From the NCBI GenBank assembly GCA_003134045.1, contig PLAH01000037.1, positions 8,472-51,019 on the forward strand: DNA of 42,548 nucleotides. The letters run 5' to 3'. A program made the translations under genes and the position numbers. Every line of letters starts with the position of its first letter. Within the stretch, counting starts at the first letter, position 1. Under the pieces are notes generated by a model. It was not told where the DNA came from. It saw only the letters and a program-made list of their open reading frames with translations, and searched no databases. Origin of the DNA: Gammaproteobacteria bacterium (lineage in GTDB: Bacteria; Pseudomonadota; Gammaproteobacteria; Steroidobacterales; Steroidobacteraceae). Of this stretch, positions 26,652 through 35,985 are shown piece after piece.

Positions 26652-27283
26652 CAACGTGCTCCCATGAGATAAACCAGGGACATCAGCGCGACCCAGATGA
26701 TGTCGAGGGCATGCCAGAACAAACTGAAACAACGCAGCCGGCGCAGCACGAAATCCCGCGGTCCTCTGGCGGCCACCTGCGCCACCATGAACGCGAGCCA
26801 GACGAGGCCCACCGTCACGTGCGCGCCGTGCAGCCCCACCAGGCTGAAGAACGCGGACAGAAACGCGCTGCGCGACGGGCCGGCGCCGCGCGCCACCATG
26901 GATGCGAATTCGCGCAGCTCCAGGCCTAGAAAAATCCCGCCGAGCAGGAACGTGAGTGCAAAAAACCAGTAGAAGCCTCGCAGCCGGCGCCGCTCCATGA
27001 ACACTGCGCCCAGGCCACAGGTGTAGCTCGACAGCAGCAGGCACATGGTCTCGATGGCGACGCTGCGCAGGTCGAACAGGTCGTGGCCGGACGGGCCGCC
27101 GTTGATTCGTCCGGAGAGAACGGCGTAGGTCGCGAACAGCGCCGAGAACATGATGATGTCGCTCAGCAAGAAGATCCAGAAGCCGTAGGAGACCACGATG
27201 CGCACCGGCGCCGGACCGCCGCCCCCTGCCTCCATGGGCTGCGGCACGCCGGCGGCGTCGGCGGGCGCTGCGAGCGAGGTCAT
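26651..27283 (-). CDS. cyoC: Cytochrome bo3 ubiquinol oxidase subunit III
   Basis: This 210-residue membrane protein has five predicted helices and motifs typical of the CyoC/CoxC family: [21 protein letters not shown] at the start, [18 protein letters not shown] and [10 protein letters not shown]. Its start overlaps the cyoB stop as ATGA and its stop overlaps the cyoD start, so the four subunits are translationally chained. Confidence 0.93.
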   Translation of the reverse strand: MTSLAAPADAAGVPQPMEAGGGGPAPVRIVVSYGFWIFLLSDIIMFSALFATYAVLSGRINGGPSGHDLFDLRSVAIETMCLLLSSYTCGLGAVFMERRRLRGFYWFFALTFLLGGIFLGLELREFASMVARGAGPSRSAFLSAFFSLVGLHGAHVTVGLVWLAFMVAQVAARGPRDFVLRRLRCFSLFWHALDIIWVALMSLVYLMGAR

Positions 27284-29262
27284 GCCAAACCTGCTTTGCG
27301 GACCCGGGCAATGTCGGCCGCCTCGAGCTCCGCGGCCGAAATCTCATGATCGACCCGCTCGATCCACCCGAAAGCCATCAGGGTCAGAACGGCGCACACC
27401 AATCCCACGATGGCCATCCACCAGATGTGCCAGATCATCGCAAAGCCCAAGATCACCGCAAAGAAAGCGGTGATGAATCCGTTGGCGCTGTTGCTCGGCA
27501 TGTCGATGGTTTCGTAATGGACGCGGGCTGCCGGCGGCCCGGCCGTCCGGGTCGCCCTTTGCTTGAGGGCCCATAGCGCATCGAGCGAATCGACCCGGGG
27601 CAGAACGGCGAAATTATAATGAGGCGGGGGCGAGGCCGTGGACCACTCCAGCGTCCTGCCATGCCACGGGTCGCCGGTCAGGTCGCGGCGCGCATCGCGG
27701 GTGCGAATGCTGACCACCAGCTGTAGAACCGTTGCGAGGATGCCGCAGAGAATGACCACCGCGCCGGCCTCGGCCACGATGAGATAAGGCTGCCAGCTGG
27801 TGTCCGCATAGTGCTGTACGCGCCGCGTCATACCCATCAGCCCCAGCGCGTACAGCGGCATGAACGCCAGATAGAAGCCGATCAGCCAGCACCAGAAGCT
27901 GATCGCTCCGAGCCGCTTGTCGAGCGTGAAGCCGAACGCCTTCGGAAACCAATAGTTGTAGCCGGCCATGGCGCCGAATAAGACGCCGCCGATGATGACG
28001 TTGTGAAAGTGCGCCACCAGGAACACGCTGTTGTGGAGCACGAAGTCGGCCGGCGGCACCGCCATGAGCACGCCGGTCAAGCCGCCGATCACGAAAGTCA
28101 CCATGAAGCCGATGGCCCAGAGTACCGGCACTTCGAAGCGGATGCGGCCGCCATAGAGGGTGAACAGCCAGTTGAATATCTTGACGCCGGTGGGCACGGC
28201 GATGATCATGGTCGCGATGCCGAAGAACGCGTTCACGTTCGCGCCGGCGCCCATGGTGAAAAAATGATGCAGCCAGACCATGAACGACAGGATGCAGATC
28301 GCCATGGTCGCGACCACCATGGAGCGATAGCCGAACAACGGCTTGCCCGAAAAGGTGGCGATGACCTCCGAGAAAATGCCGAAGGCCGGCAGGATCAGTA
28401 TGTAGACCTCGGGGTGCCCCCAGGCCCAGATGAGATTGAAATACAACATGGCATTGCCGCCGCCATCGTTGGTGAAAAAATGCATGCCCACATAGCGGTC
28501 GAGCAGCAGCATGCCGAAGGTCGCGGTCAAGATGGGGAAGGCCGCGACGATCAACAAGTTCGACGCCAATGCGGTCCAGCAGAATACCGGCATGCGCATG
28601 TAGGTCATCCCGGGCGCCCGCAGCTTGAGTATGGTCGTCACCAGATTGATGCCGGAGAGCAGGCTGCCGACGCCGGATATCTGCAGCGCCCACAGATAGT
28701 AATCCACGCCCACGCCGGGCGAGAACTGCAGCTCGGATAGAGGCGGGTAGGCCAACCAGCCGGTGCGGGCGAACTCGCCCACCGCGAGCGAGATATTGAC
28801 CAGGAGCGCCCCCGAGGCGGTGAGCCAGAAGCTGACCGCGTTCAAAACGGGGAATGCCACATCGCGTACGCCGAGCTGCAGCGGTACGACGAAGTTCATC
28901 AGCCCCACCATGAACGGCATGGCCATGAAAAAAATCATGATGGTGCCGTGTGTGGAGAAGATCTGGTCGTAATGCTCGGGCGGCAGATAACCCGGAGCGC
29001 CGCCGGCCGCGATGGCGAGTTGCGAACGCATCATGATCGCGTCGATGAAACCCCGCAGCAGGAGCACCAACGCGAGCAGCACATACATGACGCCGATCCG
29101 TTTGTGGTCGACGCTGGTCAGCCATTCGCGCCACAGGTAGGGCCACCAACCTTTCCAGGTGACGAGAGCGAGCACCGTCATGACACCGATCGCGATCAGC
29201 AACGAGGCCGCCATCGGTATGGGTCGATCGAAGGGGATCGCCGACCAGGTAAGCTTGCCCAT
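27280..29262 (-). CDS. cyoB: Cytochrome bo3 ubiquinol oxidase subunit I
   Basis: This 660-residue subunit, nearly the E. coli length of 663, carries the hemes and CuB and reduces O2 to water while pumping protons. Ligand motifs are visible: [11 protein letters not shown] with the crosslinked His-Tyr pair, WLHHFF with two CuB histidines, and VAHFHNVI with the two heme histidines. The K- and D-channel surroundings also look normal. The ATG at 29262 overlaps the cyoA stop (TGATG); a TTG one codon earlier is also in frame. It lies in the minus-strand tkt-cyoABCD run. Confidence 0.96.
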   Translation of the reverse strand: MGKLTWSAIPFDRPIPMAASLLIAIGVMTVLALVTWKGWWPYLWREWLTSVDHKRIGVMYVLLALVLLLRGFIDAIMMRSQLAIAAGGAPGYLPPEHYDQIFSTHGTIMIFFMAMPFMVGLMNFVVPLQLGVRDVAFPVLNAVSFWLTASGALLVNISLAVGEFARTGWLAYPPLSELQFSPGVGVDYYLWALQISGVGSLLSGINLVTTILKLRAPGMTYMRMPVFCWTALASNLLIVAAFPILTATFGMLLLDRYVGMHFFTNDGGGNAMLYFNLIWAWGHPEVYILILPAFGIFSEVIATFSGKPLFGYRSMVVATMAICILSFMVWLHHFFTMGAGANVNAFFGIATMIIAVPTGVKIFNWLFTLYGGRIRFEVPVLWAIGFMVTFVIGGLTGVLMAVPPADFVLHNSVFLVAHFHNVIIGGVLFGAMAGYNYWFPKAFGFTLDKRLGAISFWCWLIGFYLAFMPLYALGLMGMTRRVQHYADTSWQPYLIVAEAGAVVILCGILATVLQLVVSIRTRDARRDLTGDPWHGRTLEWSTASPPPHYNFAVLPRVDSLDALWALKQRATRTAGPPAARVHYETIDMPSNSANGFITAFFAVILGFAMIWHIWWMAIVGLVCAVLTLMAFGWIERVDHEISAAELEAADIARVRKAGLA

Positions 29263-30146
29263 CAATGTTCCCTCGGCGCGGCAGCCATAGGCGCCGCCGT
29301 CTGCAAAATGTGTTCGTACAGCATCGGCTCGACGCTTCCGTAGGTCGCGGTCGGCGCGTTGCTGCCGGTGCGCGCCAACTGCGCATAGGCGGCGTCGCTC
29401 AACGCCGGCATGTCGCTGCGCGCGGCCGCGACCCAGCGCTCGAATCGGGAACCGTCCACGGCGTGTACGATGAAACGCATGTCGGAGAACCCGTCGCCGC
29501 TGAAATGCGAGGACAGGCCGGGATAGTCGCCCGGGCGATCGGCGAGCAGATTCAAATGGGTCGTCATGCCGGGCATGGTGTAGATCTGCGACCCGAGTTG
29601 CGGCACGAAGAACGCGTTCATGACGGTTGCCGAGGTCAGCGTGAACTCGAGCGGCGTGCCGATCGGCACTACCAGTTCATTGACGCTGGCAATTTGACGA
29701 TCGGGATAGATGAACAGCCATTTCCAATCGAGCGACACCACTTCGATGCGCAGCGGCTTCGCGTCGGATGCGAGTTTCACCGCGGGATCGAGGTCGTGCG
29801 AGCCAATCCAGGTGACGCCGGCGAGCAGCAGCACGACCATCGCCGGGATGGACCAGACCACGAGCTCGATCTGTCCGGAATATTCCCAATCCGGCAGGTA
29901 CGTGGCGCGTTTGTTGGAGGCGCGATACCACCAGGCGAAACCCAGGGTCAGCACGATCACGGGTGCCACGACGACCAGCATGATGCCGGTGGCATTCAGG
30001 AGGATGAGACGTTCGGCCGAGGAGACGGGGCCTTGGGGATCCAGCACACCCACCCGTCGGCAGGATGACAGCAGCGCCGCAGCTGCCGCTGCGGCCAGAC
30101 TTCTCGAGCACGCCCTCAGCCAAAGCCGTTGCGGACCGGAGGGCAC
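29262..30146 (-). CDS. cyoA: Cytochrome bo3 ubiquinol oxidase subunit II (lipoprotein)
   Basis: This 294-residue protein has a lipoprotein signal with lipobox LLSSC at residue 29, two membrane helices (about 48-72 and 90-112) and a periplasmic cupredoxin domain. The CuA cysteines of cytochrome c oxidases are absent: the region reads [15 protein letters not shown]. This marks it as a quinol oxidase. The start is a GTG at 30146 without a clear Shine-Dalgarno sequence, 10 nt after the transketolase stop, so it may rely on ribosomes that have just finished that gene. Confidence 0.92.
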   Translation of the reverse strand: MPSGPQRLWLRACSRSLAAAAAAALLSSCRRVGVLDPQGPVSSAERLILLNATGIMLVVVAPVIVLTLGFAWWYRASNKRATYLPDWEYSGQIELVVWSIPAMVVLLLAGVTWIGSHDLDPAVKLASDAKPLRIEVVSLDWKWLFIYPDRQIASVNELVVPIGTPLEFTLTSATVMNAFFVPQLGSQIYTMPGMTTHLNLLADRPGDYPGLSSHFSGDGFSDMRFIVHAVDGSRFERWVAAARSDMPALSDAAYAQLARTGSNAPTATYGSVEPMLYEHILQTAAPMAAAPREH

Positions 30147-30156
30147 GGGATTGGCG

Positions 30157-32070
30157 CTACAGGAGCGCCTCGACCGCGCTCTGAATGCCCGCGGAGTCCA
30201 GGCCTTGGTAGCCCATCTGCTGCCAGAGGCCGCCGCTGCCTTCGACGTGCGTGCCGATATGGTTGAATTTTCCCTTGAACCCCGCCTGCAGCAGATAGCT
30301 GCCGAAACGGCTGCCGAGTCCGGTCTTGACGTTCCAGCCCTCCGCCACCAGGACGAACGGCGCGGCTGCGAGCGTGTTCATCATGCCCTGGTCGACCACG
30401 TTCAATGTGGGCTTGTTGATGAGGCCCACGTTGACGCCCTTTTCCTGAAGCGTTATCACGGCATCGAGCGCACGATACACCGTCTCGCCCATGGCAACCA
30501 CATAGCCGCCGCCGGCCTTGGGCTCGCGCACCGCATAGTCCTTGCCCGGTTCGAACGGCTTACCTTCGTACAGGGGCTTGCCCGCCTCGTCCAAAATGTC
30601 CGGCACCGGCGCGCGCGTGGTGAACAGGAACCTCAAGCCGGGGTCATCGAAGATGCGCTTCACGCAGGCGGCGAACTGATGCTGATCGACCGGAAAGTAG
30701 AGGCGGGTGGTATCGTCGGAATGGCCGGGCTTCACGCCGCCATCGGCGTACATGCTGTTGATGCCGAAATGACAGGTGTTGTCCGCCATGTCGTCGACGC
30801 CGCTATGGCTGAAGTGCGCCAGGACGTTCGAAAAATTGAGTCGGGCCATGGTAATTTCGCTGATGCACATTTCCAGGAATGCGCTGAACGTGCCGTAAAT
30901 GCCCTGCTTGCCCGGGGTCGAGCCGAATCCGGCCGCCGCGGAGAAATTGCCGCGCTCCATGATGCCGCCGCGGACGAAAATCTCTGGATGTTGTTTGCGG
31001 ATGTGGTGCAGACCGCAGGACCCTTCCAGGTCGTTGTCGAAAACGCGCACGCTCTCGAGACGCTTGGCCTCGCTCATGCCATCGAGTATTCCGTTGACGA
31101 TCTTGCCGAAGTCATCGCGGTTCTTGCCGACGCCCGACGATCCCTTGTAGGTCAGCGGGCTCTTGTCCGGCTTCGCCGCCTTCAACAGCTCGATCGCGCG
31201 TTCGTAGCCGCCGCGGGCCTCGAGATACTGGATCGCGGTTTCGGGCTTCAGCACCTCGTGCGCGTGCGGGCTGCCCTCGGCACCCTTGATTCCCGGGGCC
31301 ATGGGACGCTTGATCACGAGGCCATGCGGTATGGGATCGCGGAACGCCCGGCACAGATCGATGTAGAGCGCATCCAAATCTTCGCCCATGGTCGTTTCCG
31401 TGATCAGGCCGTAGCCGGACAAGGTGCGGCTCAGGTCGTAGCCCGCCATGTATTCCTGCGGATGGCCGGCAATGGTCACGTTGTTGTCGTCGATCAGGAC
31501 TTTGACGTTGAGCTGTTTGCCGACCGTGAGGCGCGCCGCTTCGGCGTTGTCGCCTTCCATCTGGCTGCCATCGGAACCGAGCAGCACCACGGCCTTGTCG
31601 GGGTTCGCGATGGCCACGCCATTGACGAAGGCCCACAGATGGCCGAGGCGGCCGGAGCTGAAGTCGACCCCCGGCGTCAGCAATTTTTCCGGGTGGCCCG
31701 GCAGCCCGCTGTCGTATTCGCGGTAGTGCAGCAGTTTCTCCGCGGGCATGGCGCCGTTGAGCACGCTCAATAAATACTGAGTGGCGACTCGGTGGCCCGC
31801 TTCGTCGTAGAACACCGGCACGATGGGAGTGCCGTTCGCGATGAAGGCGCGGATGATCATGACCTCGGGCACAGTGTCGTAGGCGCCGCCGGTATGTCCC
31901 GACAGGCCCCGCGCGCCGGCCAAGGCGGTAAAAAAAACGATGGTGTCGCGACACAACTGAATGTTGTGGCGGAGCGCCGCCTTTTGCGCATCCGTCAGCG
32001 CCGTCACCGTGGGGTCGAGCTTGAGAGGCTCGAGTTTCGAGAGGTCGATGGGAAAAGTGCCGGTGTTCAT
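30157..32070 (-). CDS. Transketolase (single chain)
   Basis: This 637-residue thiamine diphosphate enzyme moves two-carbon ketol units between sugar phosphates in the pentose phosphate pathway. The N-terminal cofactor domain has SGHTGGAYDTVPE and the diphosphate/Mg motif GSDGSQMEGDNAEAARL...IDDNN. The middle domain has the segment around FSAFLEMCISEITMARLNFSNV, and a C-terminal domain starts near residue 500. It diverges from E. coli TktA in several motifs and may use a different donor, so tkt is not assigned. The ATG at 32070 lacks a good ribosome site; a TATACT-like hexamer lies only 6 nt upstream, so the mRNA could be leaderless. It sits directly ahead of cyoABCD. Confidence 0.85.
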   Translation of the reverse strand: MNTGTFPIDLSKLEPLKLDPTVTALTDAQKAALRHNIQLCRDTIVFFTALAGARGLSGHTGGAYDTVPEVMIIRAFIANGTPIVPVFYDEAGHRVATQYLLSVLNGAMPAEKLLHYREYDSGLPGHPEKLLTPGVDFSSGRLGHLWAFVNGVAIANPDKAVVLLGSDGSQMEGDNAEAARLTVGKQLNVKVLIDDNNVTIAGHPQEYMAGYDLSRTLSGYGLITETTMGEDLDALYIDLCRAFRDPIPHGLVIKRPMAPGIKGAEGSPHAHEVLKPETAIQYLEARGGYERAIELLKAAKPDKSPLTYKGSSGVGKNRDDFGKIVNGILDGMSEAKRLESVRVFDNDLEGSCGLHHIRKQHPEIFVRGGIMERGNFSAAAGFGSTPGKQGIYGTFSAFLEMCISEITMARLNFSNVLAHFSHSGVDDMADNTCHFGINSMYADGGVKPGHSDDTTRLYFPVDQHQFAACVKRIFDDPGLRFLFTTRAPVPDILDEAGKPLYEGKPFEPGKDYAVREPKAGGGYVVAMGETVYRALDAVITLQEKGVNVGLINKPTLNVVDQGMMNTLAAAPFVLVAEGWNVKTGLGSRFGSYLLQAGFKGKFNHIGTHVEGSGGLWQQMGYQGLDSAGIQSAVEALL

Positions 32071-32349
32071 CGGCCGAGTATAACGCTGCTTCGAGGCAAG
32101 TTTGGACGAACTTAATGCGACGGCTAGGATTCGTCCGACAGCATGACGATCTGCCGGACGACAGCGGAAATGTCCAAGTCTATGTACCGCGGCGGCGCGA
32201 GTTCGTCGCCGGATGTTTGGACCCGGGGCCTAGAGCGCGAGACCGATGCGTGACTCGCTGCTTGCGCGGCGCACGCACCTTGACCATCGCCTGAACGACC
32301 CGAATAATCGATTCGGGCGTAGAACTCCTCCACGTCGAGAATAGCGCAC
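32071..32349. other. 279-bp gap without a recognised gene
   Basis: The gap lies between the transketolase start and the efflux-gene remnant and should contain the transketolase promoter on the minus strand. A minus-strand open frame (32124-32471) crosses it and ends in a plausible-looking tail, but it runs through the remnant in the wrong frame and matches nothing recognised. No repeats or mobile-element ends were seen. Confidence 0.4.
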
Positions 32350-32952
32350 CATGTCGATCGACGAGAAGCCAATTTGCACGCCGCGACGGCCGAGGTCGGC
32401 GTCTCGATGGCGTCGCTGTACCCGGATGTTTCCCTCACGGGATCTTTTGGTTTGCGAAACATCAGCAGCAACTACCTGTTCGATTGGGCCAGTAAATTTT
32501 ATAGCGCGGGTCCCGGCATATCGCTGCCCATATTCCAGGGCGGCGCGCTCGTGGCCAACGTGAAGATGGCGCGCGCCGAGGCCGCAGCGGCCGCTCTCAA
32601 CTACCGCAAGACGGTGTTGTCGGCTCTGCAGGATGTCGAAGACGGCCTGGTCAGCCTGGATCAAGATGGCCTGCGCGTGAAAGCGCTCGAGGACACCGTG
32701 GCGGCCGACGAGCGCGCCTTCGACATTACACGACATTCGTACCAGGTGGGCCTGTCGACTTACATCACCGTGCTCAATGTGGAGTTGCAGACCAATCAAG
32801 CGAAGCAGCAGCTCGCCCAGGCGTCGCTCACGGAAGTCACCGATCTCGTGAGACTCTACAAGGCATTGGGCGGCGGCTGGGAAACGGACCCCGTGGCCGC
32901 GTCCGCCGCGAGCAGTCTCAGCGCGAGCGAGCCGGCGGTTGCGCGTTATTGA
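32350..32952 (+). pseudogene. 5'-truncated outer-membrane efflux (NodT/OprM-type) gene
   Basis: About 200 codons match the C-terminal 40 percent of RND outer-membrane factors. They start in the conserved DVR..EANLHAATAEVGV helix, then SLYPDVSLTGSFG, the strand with GPGISLPIFQGG, RAEAAAAALNYRKTVLSALQDVED, and LQTNQAKQQLAQA. The complete family is 450-500 residues with an N-terminal lipoprotein signal; that half is missing, and homology stops abruptly near 32350. The remaining frame is open to its stop and overlaps the convergent small gene by 35 bp. It is probably a deletion remnant. Confidence 0.7.
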
Positions 32953-33166
32953 CGGCCAGATTGTCGTTTTGAGATTTTTGCTGGAGCTTGCAGACCTTGG
33001 CCGCGTCATTGTACGAGATGGTTCTGCTGGCATTCATCTGCTTCGTCATGCAGCTCGCCAACTGCCGCCTGCCGAGGCTCGCCTGGGAGGACGCGTTCAC
33101 CGCAAGTACGTGACTGGTAAGGCCGACCATTCCCAGTATGACGATCGAGATTCTCTTGCAGCCCAT
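32918..33166 (-). CDS. Small exported protein of unknown function
   Basis: This 82-residue protein begins at 33166 behind AAGGGGGAAC. A signal peptide (MGCKRISIVILGMVGLTSHVLA) is followed by a mature part of about 60 residues: QLASCMTKQMNASRTISYNDAAKVCKLQ, with two cysteines 21 residues apart that could form a disulfide. The Cys-Met-x-Lys ... Ser-Tyr-Asn-Asp-Ala-Ala-Lys-x-Cys layout looks like a conserved small periplasmic family, but no function is recognised. The 3' end overlaps the efflux remnant, so this gene may owe its present tail to that rearrangement. Confidence 0.7.
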   Translation of the reverse strand: MGCKRISIVILGMVGLTSHVLAVNASSQASLGRRQLASCMTKQMNASRTISYNDAAKVCKLQQKSQNDNLAVNNAQPPARSR

Positions 33167-33372
33167 GCCCGTTCCCCCTTGGTTGGCAGCGCAGCAAGTA
33201 TGCCTTCCGCGACTCGAGCGACAAGGGGCGCGCCGCCGGAGGTGGTGTAGGCCGGACACCGACAGGGGCCCGCAAATGCCTGTATTCGTTGGCAAGCCTG
33301 CAGCGGCCAAGCCCGCGGGTCGGTCCGACGAGGGGCGCGGCGAGGCGGCGGTGCAGCGGCGGTAGCCCGGCC

Positions 33373-33927
33373 TCAGAGCGGATCGAAGAAGTCTTCCGTG
33401 ATCGGCTTGTGTTCGAGGATCTCCTCCCGGGTCAGCCCTTGAATCTCATGGGGAAAGACCAGCCAGCTGTCCGTGGCCCGCACGAAGTAATCCGGCACGA
33501 GGGCGCTGCGATTGCGCGCCGGTTTGTAGTAGACGGTTGCGATGCGGATCTTCTCGGGCAAGTTGCGCCGGCAGCGGCGCCCCAGTTCCGATAGAACGGC
33601 ATCGAGGCTGCGGCCGGAGTCGAACACGTCGTCGACCAGGAGCAACTCATCGTCGGCGGACAGACGCGACACCAGATAATCGAGCGCATGAACCCGAACG
33701 GTCTTGGCCTGTTCACCGGGGGCGGTGTACGACGAGGTGCGAATCGCGATGTGATCGCAGTGTATGGAGTGGTACTCGAGCACTTCCTGAACCGCGATTC
33801 CGATCGGCGCGCCGCCGCGCCACATCGCGACCAGATACGTGGGCCTGAATCCGCTCGCCACGATCAGGCGGGCGAGTTCCATCGAGTCGCTCAGCAGTGA
33901 ATTGGCGGAAATGAACAGTTTATCCAT
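33373..33927 (-). CDS. Phosphoribosyltransferase (hypoxanthine/xanthine-guanine type)
   Basis: This 184-residue type I phosphoribosyltransferase has the PRPP-binding loop ELLLVDDVFDSGRSLD at about 95-110 and an upstream AMWRGGAPIG loop. It would salvage a purine base to its nucleotide using PRPP, and the C-terminal WLVFPHEI segment fits the Gpt/Hpt-like group. A regulatory, non-catalytic role is less likely because the acidic pair is present. The start at 33927 is the first ATG of the frame. It is transcribed away from the alcohol dehydrogenase remnant. Confidence 0.85.
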   Translation of the reverse strand: MDKLFISANSLLSDSMELARLIVASGFRPTYLVAMWRGGAPIGIAVQEVLEYHSIHCDHIAIRTSSYTAPGEQAKTVRVHALDYLVSRLSADDELLLVDDVFDSGRSLDAVLSELGRRCRRNLPEKIRIATVYYKPARNRSALVPDYFVRATDSWLVFPHEIQGLTREEILEHKPITEDFFDPL

Positions 33928-33992
33928 GGAGTTTGGGATCGCCTGGCGGTGAGGACTCGGGTGTGGAATCGACGCTTTGAGATTATTCCACG

Positions 33993-34194
33993 ATGCCAGC
34001 CAACGAACACACCCAACTGCAGTTGCGCTCCGTCATCCGCACCGGCGGTCAACTCGAACTGTCGCTGCACGACATCGCTGTCCCGCGGCCCGGCCCGGCC
34101 CGACCGAGGTGCTGGTGCGGGTGGAGGCGGCGCCGCTCAATCCTTCCGACCTCGGTCTGTTGTTCGGCGCGGCGGACATGACCACCGCGGTGGT
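33993..34194 (+). pseudogene. Truncated, frameshifted zinc-type alcohol dehydrogenase/quinone oxidoreductase
   Basis: The first 35 codons (LQLRSVIRTGGQLELSLHDIAVPRPGP) match the N-terminus of medium-chain dehydrogenases. The match then continues in another frame (TEVLVRVEAAPLNPSDLGLLFGAADMTTA). The break sits in three tandem GGCCC units (34087-34101); dropping one restores the family sequence VPRPGPTEVLVRVE exactly. Homology ends near 34185, where the convergent subtilase gene ends, so about 80 percent of the gene is lost. It is a decayed remnant. Confidence 0.75.
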
Positions 34195-34200
34195 TGCTTG

Positions 34201-35985
34201 CTATTCGTTGGGCACCCAATCCTCGATTGAAGCCGGGCTGGTCGCGGCATTCACGACGCTCTGGCCGCCCCACCAGGGTACCGACTGACTCCAGGTATAG
34301 CCTTGACTCCAGGTGTAGCCCTGCGTCCACGTGTACCCTTGAGTCCAGGTGTAGCCCTGCGTCCAGGTGTACCCTTGCGTCCAGGTATAGCCCTGCGTCC
34401 ACGTGTAGCCCTGCGACGCGGCAAAGCTTTGGTTCCAGGTTGAGCCTGCGCCGGCGGCCGGCGTTCCCCACGCGGAACCCTTCATATTCATCAGATAATA
34501 ATTCCCGTTCGCGTCTCTGTTCGCCGGTCCGCCAAAATGCGCGGTGCCCGCAAGGTCCGCGCCGATGTTGAGGCCTTGATTCGCGCAGCCCCACGCAGTG
34601 CTGTAGACCGCGGCCGGCGCATTGATGAGCCCGGCACCCTGCTGAAAGAGGCTGTACGCGGGGACGCCCGCCGCGTTGAGCGCCGGACGGGCCGAGGCGA
34701 TCAGGTGGCACTTGACGGCATCGGGGGTGAGATAGGGATTCGCCTGAAGCATCAACGCGACGACACCCGTCGTGACCGCAGCAGCCTGCGATGTGCCGGA
34801 CATCACGAACAGCGATTCGCTCGATGTCATCGAACCCGGATCGATATTGGCGAGGTAGCTCTGATACCACATCGAGCCCACCATGTGTCCGCCCGGAGCC
34901 ACCAGGTCGGGCTTCACGAAGCCTTCATACGTCGGGCCCGTCGAGGAGAACGAGGCGAGACGGTCGTCGGTCGGCAGATACGGCGTGTAGTTGTCGGTCA
35001 TCGCGCCGGCGGTGATGATGTAGGGCACATTGCCGGGCACACCGATCGTCATCGGGGTCGGCCCGCTGTTGCCGGCAGAAGCGACCACCACGATGCCGGC
35101 CTGCCATGCCGCCATGACGGCCTGATTGAGGGGATCGTTCCAATAATTCGATTCCGGCGGGGCGCCGAACGACAGGTTCAGAACGCGAATCTTGTACTTC
35201 TGCTGGTTCGCGACGATCCAATTGAGACCCGCGATGACGTTTGCGTACGAGCCCGCGCCCTCGCCGTCGAATGCACGCACGATGACCAGGTTCGCGTTCG
35301 GCGCGATGCCGAACGACGAGCCGACCGGCGTCACGGCGCCGCCGGCTGCGATCGACGCGACGTGGGTTCCGTGGCCGTACGGATCGGCCGTCACGGGCTG
35401 CGACCCGCCGGCGACGATGTCGACGCTGGCCAGGATGCGAGAGGTAAAGTTCTGGCCGCCGCCCGTCCATATGCCCGTGTCGAGCACCGCGATGGTGATT
35501 CCCTTGCCGGTGATGCCGCTCCGTTGCAGGAACGTGGCGCCCACCAGCATCGGGTAGTCGGTGACGTATTGATTGGCCTGTAGAGTCAACCCGGTTCCGT
35601 CGACCAGCGAGGTCGCGATGGACGTGGAAATGGTGGTCGCGGCCGCGCTCGCGGCCGCGCCTTGAGGTGTGATCGACCGATCGAGATACAGCCGAACGTC
35701 GGTGTGCGCGCGAAGTCGGGCGGCCTGGGCCGGCGTCAAATCCGCGGTCACCGCCCGGATGATGTCGAGAGCCAAGCCCGGCGTCGCGCCTACTTGCTTC
35801 ACGTCCGCGCGCGCCGCGCGCGCGGTCGACGCCTGGACGATGTAGCGCGCCGCCGCCGTGCCCCAGGGATTCAACAGCGGCGCGGCGGCCGGACCCATTC
35901 CTTCCTCCCGGGAGGCTGCGATTCCCGGCAGCATCGTCACCATCGACAACAGCACTGAAAGGCGAGTGGAGGCGAGACTTGGCAT
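34201..35985 (-). CDS. Secreted subtilisin-like protease with C-terminal QGYTWT repeats
   Basis: This 594-residue S8 peptidase starts at 35985 behind GAGGA with a signal peptide (residues 1-24); a longer frame to 36246 is spurious. A propeptide (about 45-150) precedes the catalytic domain with Asp169 (AVLDTGIW), His205 (GHGTHVASIAAG), the oxyanion Asn306 (ASAGNSG) and Ser399 (SGTSQAAA). All are canonical, so it should be active. The last 75 residues hold seven tandem QGYTW[T/S] hexapeptides followed by SVPWWGG. Such aromatic tandem repeats suggest a surface-binding or stacking tail. It is divergent from the degenerate GGDEF/EAL gene over a 255-bp gap. Confidence 0.92.
   Translation of the reverse strand: MPSLASTRLSVLLSMVTMLPGIAASREEGMGPAAAPLLNPWGTAAARYIVQASTARAARADVKQVGATPGLALDIIRAVTADLTPAQAARLRAHTDVRLYLDRSITPQGAAASAAATTISTSIATSLVDGTGLTLQANQYVTDYPMLVGATFLQRSGITGKGITIAVLDTGIWTGGGQNFTSRILASVDIVAGGSQPVTADPYGHGTHVASIAAGGAVTPVGSSFGIAPNANLVIVRAFDGEGAGSYANVIAGLNWIVANQQKYKIRVLNLSFGAPPESNYWNDPLNQAVMAAWQAGIVVVASAGNSGPTPMTIGVPGNVPYIITAGAMTDNYTPYLPTDDRLASFSSTGPTYEGFVKPDLVAPGGHMVGSMWYQSYLANIDPGSMTSSESLFVMSGTSQAAAVTTGVVALMLQANPYLTPDAVKCHLIASARPALNAAGVPAYSLFQQGAGLINAPAAVYSTAWGCANQGLNIGADLAGTAHFGGPANRDANGNYYLMNMKGSAWGTPAAGAGSTWNQSFAASQGYTWTQGYTWTQGYTWTQGYTWTQGYTWTQGYTWSQGYTWSQSVPWWGGQSVVNAATSPASIEDWVPNE
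34291..34416. repeat. Seven 18-bp tandem coding repeats
   Basis: Seven contiguous 18-bp units, differing mostly at synonymous positions, encode QGYTWT/S on the minus strand inside the subtilase tail. The unit length is exactly six codons, so copy number can change without breaking the frame. Neighbouring units differ at wobble bases, which argues the array is not freshly expanded. Confidence 0.95.

Noticed and set aside
29710..31773. A 687-residue open frame on the plus strand across cyoA and the transketolase
   Set aside because: It is antisense to two well-recognised enzymes and has no recognisable motif.
32124..32471. Minus-strand 115-residue frame ending in DLDISAVVRQIVMLSDES
   Set aside because: The tail looks protein-like, but the frame crosses the efflux remnant antisense and no family is recognised. 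Noted only as part of the gap.
34291..34416. Repeat array as a possible CRISPR
   Set aside because: Units of 18 bp are contiguous with no spacers and encode a regular peptide inside a protease gene.
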